Part shown: positions 15,313-18,295 of the stretch, one piece after another
Layout of the letters: each line of letters starts with the position of its first letter
How positions within the stretch are numbered: the first letter of the stretch is position 1
Notes under the pieces: model-generated
What the model was told of the DNA's origin: nothing
Databases searched by the model: none
What the model saw: the letters and a program-made list of their open reading frames with translations, nothing else
Assembly: GCF_000284415.1 (NCBI RefSeq)
Contig: NC_017059.1
Span: forward strand, 1,358,438 to 1,376,732
DNA length: 18,295 nt
Direction: 5' to 3'
From: Pararhodospirillum photometricum DSM 122
GTDB lineage: Bacteria; Pseudomonadota; Alphaproteobacteria; Rhodospirillales; Rhodospirillaceae
Made by a program: the position numbers and the translations under genes

Positions 15313-15460
15313 TCGCCTGGGACTCGACTCTCTGGCGGCGGTCGAGTTTCAGGCCGCCGTTGAACGGGACCTGGGCCACGTCATGCCCCTGGCCGCGCTC
15401 TTGGGCGGGCAAACCCTGCTCGACCTCGCGGCCGCCATGGTCTGCGCCGATCCATCCTAA
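15272..15460 (+). pseudogene. ACP domain of the polyketide synthase, in the +1 frame
   Basis: These 62 residues complete the synthase at 11974 but lie in the next reading frame. They hold the phosphopantetheine site LGLDSLAAVEF, whose Ser carries the growing chain, and a typical carrier-protein helix end (ALLGGQTLLDLAAAM). The upstream frame reads DLLAGIIK just before an A5 tract (15271-15275) and a C5 tract (15279-15283). Dropping one base from either joins it smoothly to SPDHLSLDTPLDRLGLDSL. The whole span 11974-15460 is one base over a multiple of three. There is no start codon or ribosome binding site for this piece alone, so as written the synthase would end without its carrier domain. 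Confidence 0.85.
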
Positions 15461-15477
15461 CCTCCCCCAAAACGCCC

Positions 15478-15513
15478 GAGGGGTCTGGGGAGGCCCGCCT
15501 CCCCAGCCTTCCC
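15478..15513. repeat. GC-rich palindrome, copy 5
   Basis: GAGGGGTCTGGGGAGG-CCCG-CCTCCCCAGCCTTCCC. The perfect stem CTGGGGAGG (15485-15493) / CCTCCCCAG (15498-15506) begins 25 nt after the polyketide synthase stop, within a conserved repeat unit that starts at 15478. It is the reverse complement of the 17157 copy, so the two form an inverted pair around the ACP-KAS genes. No T-run follows. Confidence 0.78.
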
Positions 15514-15600
15514 TTCAAACACGGTTCTTAGTATAAAAAATAACCCTTCATTACAAAAAACCCGTTTTAATTTTAATAGGCAAAAAAATATCTTCTCCCC
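15514..15600 (+). promoter_or_regulatory. AT-rich island, probable promoter region of the ACP-KAS genes
   Basis: About 80 nt before the ACP gene switch abruptly from very GC-rich to A/T-rich sequence (GTATAAAAAATAACCC, GTTTTAATTTTAATAGG). One possible sigma-70 pair is TTACAA (15551-15556) with TAATAG (15574-15579), 17 nt apart, but several overlapping choices exist. The composition itself is the stronger evidence. It implies that ACP-KAS can be transcribed independently of the synthase, perhaps under a nucleoid-associated silencer. Confidence 0.4.
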
Positions 15601-15649
15601 ACCTCCCCAAAACCACTTCACCCCTCAGGTCTATCTGGAAGGTCCCCTC

Positions 15650-15919
15650 ATGAAAAACGAGATCCTGAGCCTGATCGCCGACTTCCTGGAGGTCAAACCA
15701 GAAGAACTCCAAGACTATAAAACCCTGGAAGACCTTGATATCGATTCGCTCGATTTTGTCGAGATCATGTTTGAGATCGAAGAAAAATATGACGCCCCCG
15801 TCCTGAGCCATATGCAGCGCTGCCGTGACCAACTGCATACTCTGGGTGATGTCCTGAGCATGACCGAAGAGCTGATCCTCCAGCACCGGGGCGCGGGGCC
15901 GGCCCCCTCCCATGGATAA
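15650..15919 (+). CDS. Stand-alone acyl carrier protein
   Basis: This 89-aa carrier protein holds the growing acyl chain on phosphopantetheine attached to Ser33 in DIDSLDFVEIM. The helix I segment (ILSLIADFLEV) and the acidic helix II (EIMFEIEEKY) are typical, and the C-terminal helix is longer than usual. It differs from housekeeping AcpP in sequence, so it probably serves the adjacent KAS and perhaps the polyketide synthase. ATG 15650 follows GGAAGG by 7 nt. The end overlaps the KAS start by 8 nt, which indicates coupled translation. Its codons are visibly more A-rich than those of its neighbours, which may mean a different ancestry or strong expression. Confidence 0.94.
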   Translation: MKNEILSLIADFLEVKPEELQDYKTLEDLDIDSLDFVEIMFEIEEKYDAPVLSHMQRCRDQLHTLGDVLSMTEELILQHRGAGPAPSHG

Positions 15920-17150
15920 GCCCGCGCGCGTTGTCGTGACCGGCCTTGGGGTCTTGTCCGCCTTTGGTCAGGGCCGAGCCGAGTTCGAGGCGGGCCTGTT
16001 TGCCAGCGCCTCGGCCCTGCGCCCCATCACCAGCCTGGACACCAGCCGGTTTGCCTGCCATTGGGGCGGCGAACTTCCCGGGTTCGACACTCAAGGCTTG
16101 GTGCGCAAGGCCGATGCCCATTGCTACGACCGGGTCAGTCTGCTGGCCCTTGCCGCCGCCGACGAAGCCCTGGCCGAGGCCGGGCTGGATCCCCAGAGCA
16201 TCGGAGGACGGGCCGGCGTGATGATGGGCAGTGCCTTCGGGCCGGCGGCGTCCATCCAAGACGCGGTCGAGCGGGTCGCCCGGGACCAGCGGTTGCGACC
16301 GACCACCTTGCTCAAGATCATGCTCAACGGCCCCACCGCGGCCTTGGCCGCGCGCTATGGACTGGAGCGGGCCTCGACGGCCCATGTCACGGCCTGCGCC
16401 GCCTCGGGCCATGCCCTGGCCCAAGCGACCCGGTCCTTGCAACAAGGCGAGATGGACGTGTGTCTGGCCGGGGGCGCCGAGGCCTTTCCCGGGACCGCCC
16501 TCTTCGCCGCCTGGGATGCGCTCGCCGTCATGAGTCCGCAAACCGACCCGGCCACCGGGATCATGCGGCCTTTCACCCGCGAGCGGCAGGGCTTTGTCAT
16601 TGGCGAGGCCGCCGCTGTTTTGGTGCTGGAGCGCCTGGAGCACGCCCAAGCCCGCGGGGCTCGCATCCTGGGCGAGATCCTGGGCTCGGGCGCCGTGTCC
16701 GATACCCCCAGCTTGACCCGGCCCACCCAACGCGGCATGGCCGGCGCCATGCGGGCCGCCTTGGCGGATGCGGGCCTGAGCCCGGCGCAGGTTGGCCACA
16801 TCAACGCCCACGGCACCGCCACCGACCTGAACGACGCCCTGGAAAGCGCGGCGATTGCCGAGGTGTTTGGCGCGGGTCCCGTGGTGAGTGCCTGCAAGCC
16901 GGCCGTGGGGCATTGCATGGGGGCGGGCAGCGCGCTTGAGGCCGTCGCCACCGTGCTTGCCCTTCAGCGCCAGCAGGCTCCCCATGCCGTGGATCCCTTT
17001 TGGGAGGGGGTGGGTCTGGCGCCGGCGTGGCAGGGAGGCGGGCGGACCGTGCCGCTGGCGACCGATGTGGCCTTGTCCAACTCGTTTGCCTTTGGCGGGC
17101 ACTTTGTGTCGTTGGCGTTTCGGCGCTTTCCCGCCACGTCGGCGGGGTGA
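15912..17150 (+). CDS. Beta-ketoacyl-ACP synthase (FabF-type KAS II fold)
   Basis: This 412-aa condensing enzyme has every catalytic residue: Cys162 in TACAASG, His300 in NAHGTATDLND, and Lys329 and His334 in CKPAVGHCMGA. The glycine-rich end reads SNSFAFGGHFVSLAF. It would extend an ACP-bound acyl chain by decarboxylative condensation. The adjacent ACP, overlapped by 8 nt, is its likely carrier. The sequence departs from housekeeping FabF (for example GHFVS where GxN is usual), which points to a specialised pathway such as a polyketide, aryl polyene or unusual lipid. Because Cys162 is present it is not a chain-length factor. ATG 15912 has no clear Shine-Dalgarno sequence, as expected if translation is coupled. 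It might act in trans with the KS-less synthase upstream. Confidence 0.94.
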   Translation: MDKPARVVVTGLGVLSAFGQGRAEFEAGLFASASALRPITSLDTSRFACHWGGELPGFDTQGLVRKADAHCYDRVSLLALAAADEALAEAGLDPQSIGGRAGVMMGSAFGPAASIQDAVERVARDQRLRPTTLLKIMLNGPTAALAARYGLERASTAHVTACAASGHALAQATRSLQQGEMDVCLAGGAEAFPGTALFAAWDALAVMSPQTDPATGIMRPFTRERQGFVIGEAAAVLVLERLEHAQARGARILGEILGSGAVSDTPSLTRPTQRGMAGAMRAALADAGLSPAQVGHINAHGTATDLNDALESAAIAEVFGAGPVVSACKPAVGHCMGAGSALEAVATVLALQRQQAPHAVDPFWEGVGLAPAWQGGGRTVPLATDVALSNSFAFGGHFVSLAFRRFPATSAG

Positions 17151-17156
17151 GGGAAA

Positions 17157-17193
17157 GGAAGGCTGGGGAGGCGAGGGCCTCCCCAGACCCCTC
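17157..17193. repeat. GC-rich palindrome, copy 6
   Basis: GGAAGGCTGGGGAGG-CGAGGG-CCTCCCCAGACCCCTC lies between the KAS stop (17150) and the stop of the convergent minus-strand gene (17196). Its reverse complement matches the 15478 copy almost base for base outside the loop. Like copy 3 it sits exactly between convergent genes. Confidence 0.78.
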
Positions 17194-17195
17194 GT

Positions 17196-18295
17196 TTAGC
17201 AGGGCTGCGGCGTCATGGGGTTAGCCAGCGCTTGGGAAAGGCGGGCGGCGACACTGGGCAGGGCCAGGGTGTCAAGAGGAGAGATCTCAACGCCCAGGGA
17301 TCGAGCCAGGGTCAACACGGCCAGGACTGCGGCGAGGCGGCGCAGGTCCAGGGGTGTTTCCTCTGGCAGGGGGATTTCGATCAGCAGGCCGGCCGAGGTG
17401 GCAAGATCGAGGAGGGTCGTGACCTCCTCGCGCATCCCCTGGCGCTCGGCCTCTGGGAGATCGGGGACGGCGTTTAGGAGGTCTTCCCGCAAGGTGGTCG
17501 GCACCTCCCAGGCCGTCAGGCTTTCGGCGCGCAGGAGCGCTACCGCCTTGTCGCCCTCGCCCACCGCCCGATGCAAGGCAGCCCGCGCCTCGGCATGGCG
17601 GGCGCGCAGTCCCAAGACCGCGTTCCACGCCACTGCGACGCCCTCGGTGCCGGGTAGCAGGCCGGAGGGCAACCGCCGGGGATCGGGGGGCTGGGCCAAG
17701 GTGGCGCCGGCGGCCAGGGCGGCGGCCAGGGGGGGAGGCAGGGTCGGCAGGGCCGCCCACCGGGCAAAGCGCTCGTGCAGCGCCTGGACCGCATGGTCAA
17801 GGCTGGGACCCAAGGCATCGGGCGTCTGGGCGGCGGGCAGCGCGCGGCGCAGGGCTGAGACCCGTCGTTCCAGGCCGCGCGTGGCTGCTCCCAGGCCGCC
17901 CAGGTCGGGCCGCAGGGCCAGGAGCGCCAGGGCTTCCTCCAGCACCGCCCGCAACGCGGTGCGCGTGGCCGGATCGGCCGCGAGGCTGTCGGCCCCTCGC
18001 ACGCCCAGCCCCCAGGCCACCCCCACGGCCTGCTCGTGAAGCGCCCTCACAGTGTCGTGGCCGGCGGTGACCTCGGCCAGCCACCCGGCGGCACGGCGCA
18101 CGGCGGCGGCGGCCTCGGGCACGACCCCGGGGCCCAGGAGGGAGCGGGCCAGGGCGAGAAACAGCGACAAGGCGGGGGCGTGCGCCCGCAGCAAGGCCGG
18201 GTCCGGCTCGGCCGGTGCCCCGAGGACCGTGGGCCGGCCATCGGCGCCGGTCCCCAGCCACACCCCCTCCACCAGACAGGCGCGCCCGCCGTGGG
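17196..18295 (-). CDS. Hypothetical Ala/Leu-rich helical protein, 5' end beyond window
   Basis: I do not recognise this protein. At least 366 residues are visible, and the frame is still open at the right edge with coding-like sequence (GGRACLVEGVWLG), so the gene most likely begins outside the window; GTG 18272 is only the first start codon inside it. The protein is mostly Ala, Leu and Arg and is predicted by eye to be largely helical, with a hydrophobic N-terminal third, a Pro-rich middle (LPTLPPPLAAALAAGATLAQ) and a C-terminal EIPLPEETPLDLRRLAAVLA segment. There is no Cys cluster, obvious nucleotide motif or clear membrane helix. It converges on the KAS gene, with a palindrome between, so it is unlikely to share that operon. 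Confidence 0.7.
   Translation of the reverse strand, partial: HGGRACLVEGVWLGTGADGRPTVLGAPAEPDPALLRAHAPALSLFLALARSLLGPGVVPEAAAAVRRAAGWLAEVTAGHDTVRALHEQAVGVAWGLGVRGADSLAADPATRTALRAVLEEALALLALRPDLGGLGAATRGLERRVSALRRALPAAQTPDALGPSLDHAVQALHERFARWAALPTLPPPLAAALAAGATLAQPPDPRRLPSGLLPGTEGVAVAWNAVLGLRARHAEARAALHRAVGEGDKAVALLRAESLTAWEVPTTLREDLLNAVPDLPEAERQGMREEVTTLLDLATSAGLLIEIPLPEETPLDLRRLAAVLAVLTLARSLGVEISPLDTLALPSVAARLSQALANPMTPQPC

Noticed and set aside
1..18295. CRISPR array, insertion sequence or phage genes
   Set aside because: I saw no regularly spaced repeats, no transposase or integrase motifs and no phage structural genes; the only repeat family is the short palindrome.

Overview
The window is GC-rich DNA that reads like the chromosome of an alphaproteobacterium, most likely Rhodospirillaceae (a Rhodospirillum/Pararhodospirillum-like organism). 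That placement is inferred from the extreme GC content, the lptD-surA-pdxA-rsmA gene order, an AmpG-type permease tail and the protein style; I ran no database comparison.

Layout. 1-280: 3' end of an AmpG-like muropeptide permease. 391-942: inorganic pyrophosphatase (ppa). 1308-1865: an unrecognised 185-aa protein behind a 365-nt gap. 1995-2267: a compact transcription unit of two identical tRNA-Asp(GTC) genes with a good promoter and a textbook terminator. 2507-3764: a small FeoA-like protein preceded by a palindrome, then a DUF2189 membrane protein. 3816-6362 (minus): an apparent three-gene operon of a DUF2235 alpha/beta hydrolase with a LecA-like C-terminal domain, a small lipoprotein, and a YbfF-like esterase. 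6451-11965 (minus): the outer-membrane biogenesis cluster lptD-surA-pdxA-rsmA. 11974-15460 (plus): a type I polyketide synthase reading AT-DH-KR-ACP. 15650-17150 (plus): a stand-alone acyl carrier protein and a complete beta-ketoacyl-ACP synthase. 17196-end (minus): an unrecognised Ala/Leu-rich protein, cut by the window edge.

The most striking points concern integrity. (a) At about 11,950-11,990 lptD without a signal peptide and a polyketide synthase without its ketosynthase meet head to head with no promoter space, and the lptF/lptG genes often found upstream of lptD are absent. This looks like a rearrangement breakpoint or an assembly chimera. (b) rsmA carries one surplus base in an A5 tract that splits its first ~30 codons from the rest. 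(c) The polyketide synthase carries one surplus base, in an A5 or a C5 tract, that splits off its ACP domain. Both frames are restored by removing a single base, so homopolymer sequencing error must be excluded before biology is invoked.

A second theme is a family of GC-rich palindromes, core CTGGGGAGG/CCTCCCCAG or CCGGGGAGG/CCTCCCCGG. I find six copies in 18 kb, every one within about 45 nt downstream of a stop codon. They look like dispersed REP/terminator-type elements. The polyketide synthase, ACP and KAS genes may form one polyketide or specialised-lipid locus in which the free KAS might supply the missing ketosynthase activity, but if the junction is artefactual a normal KS-AT-DH-KR-ACP enzyme is more likely.
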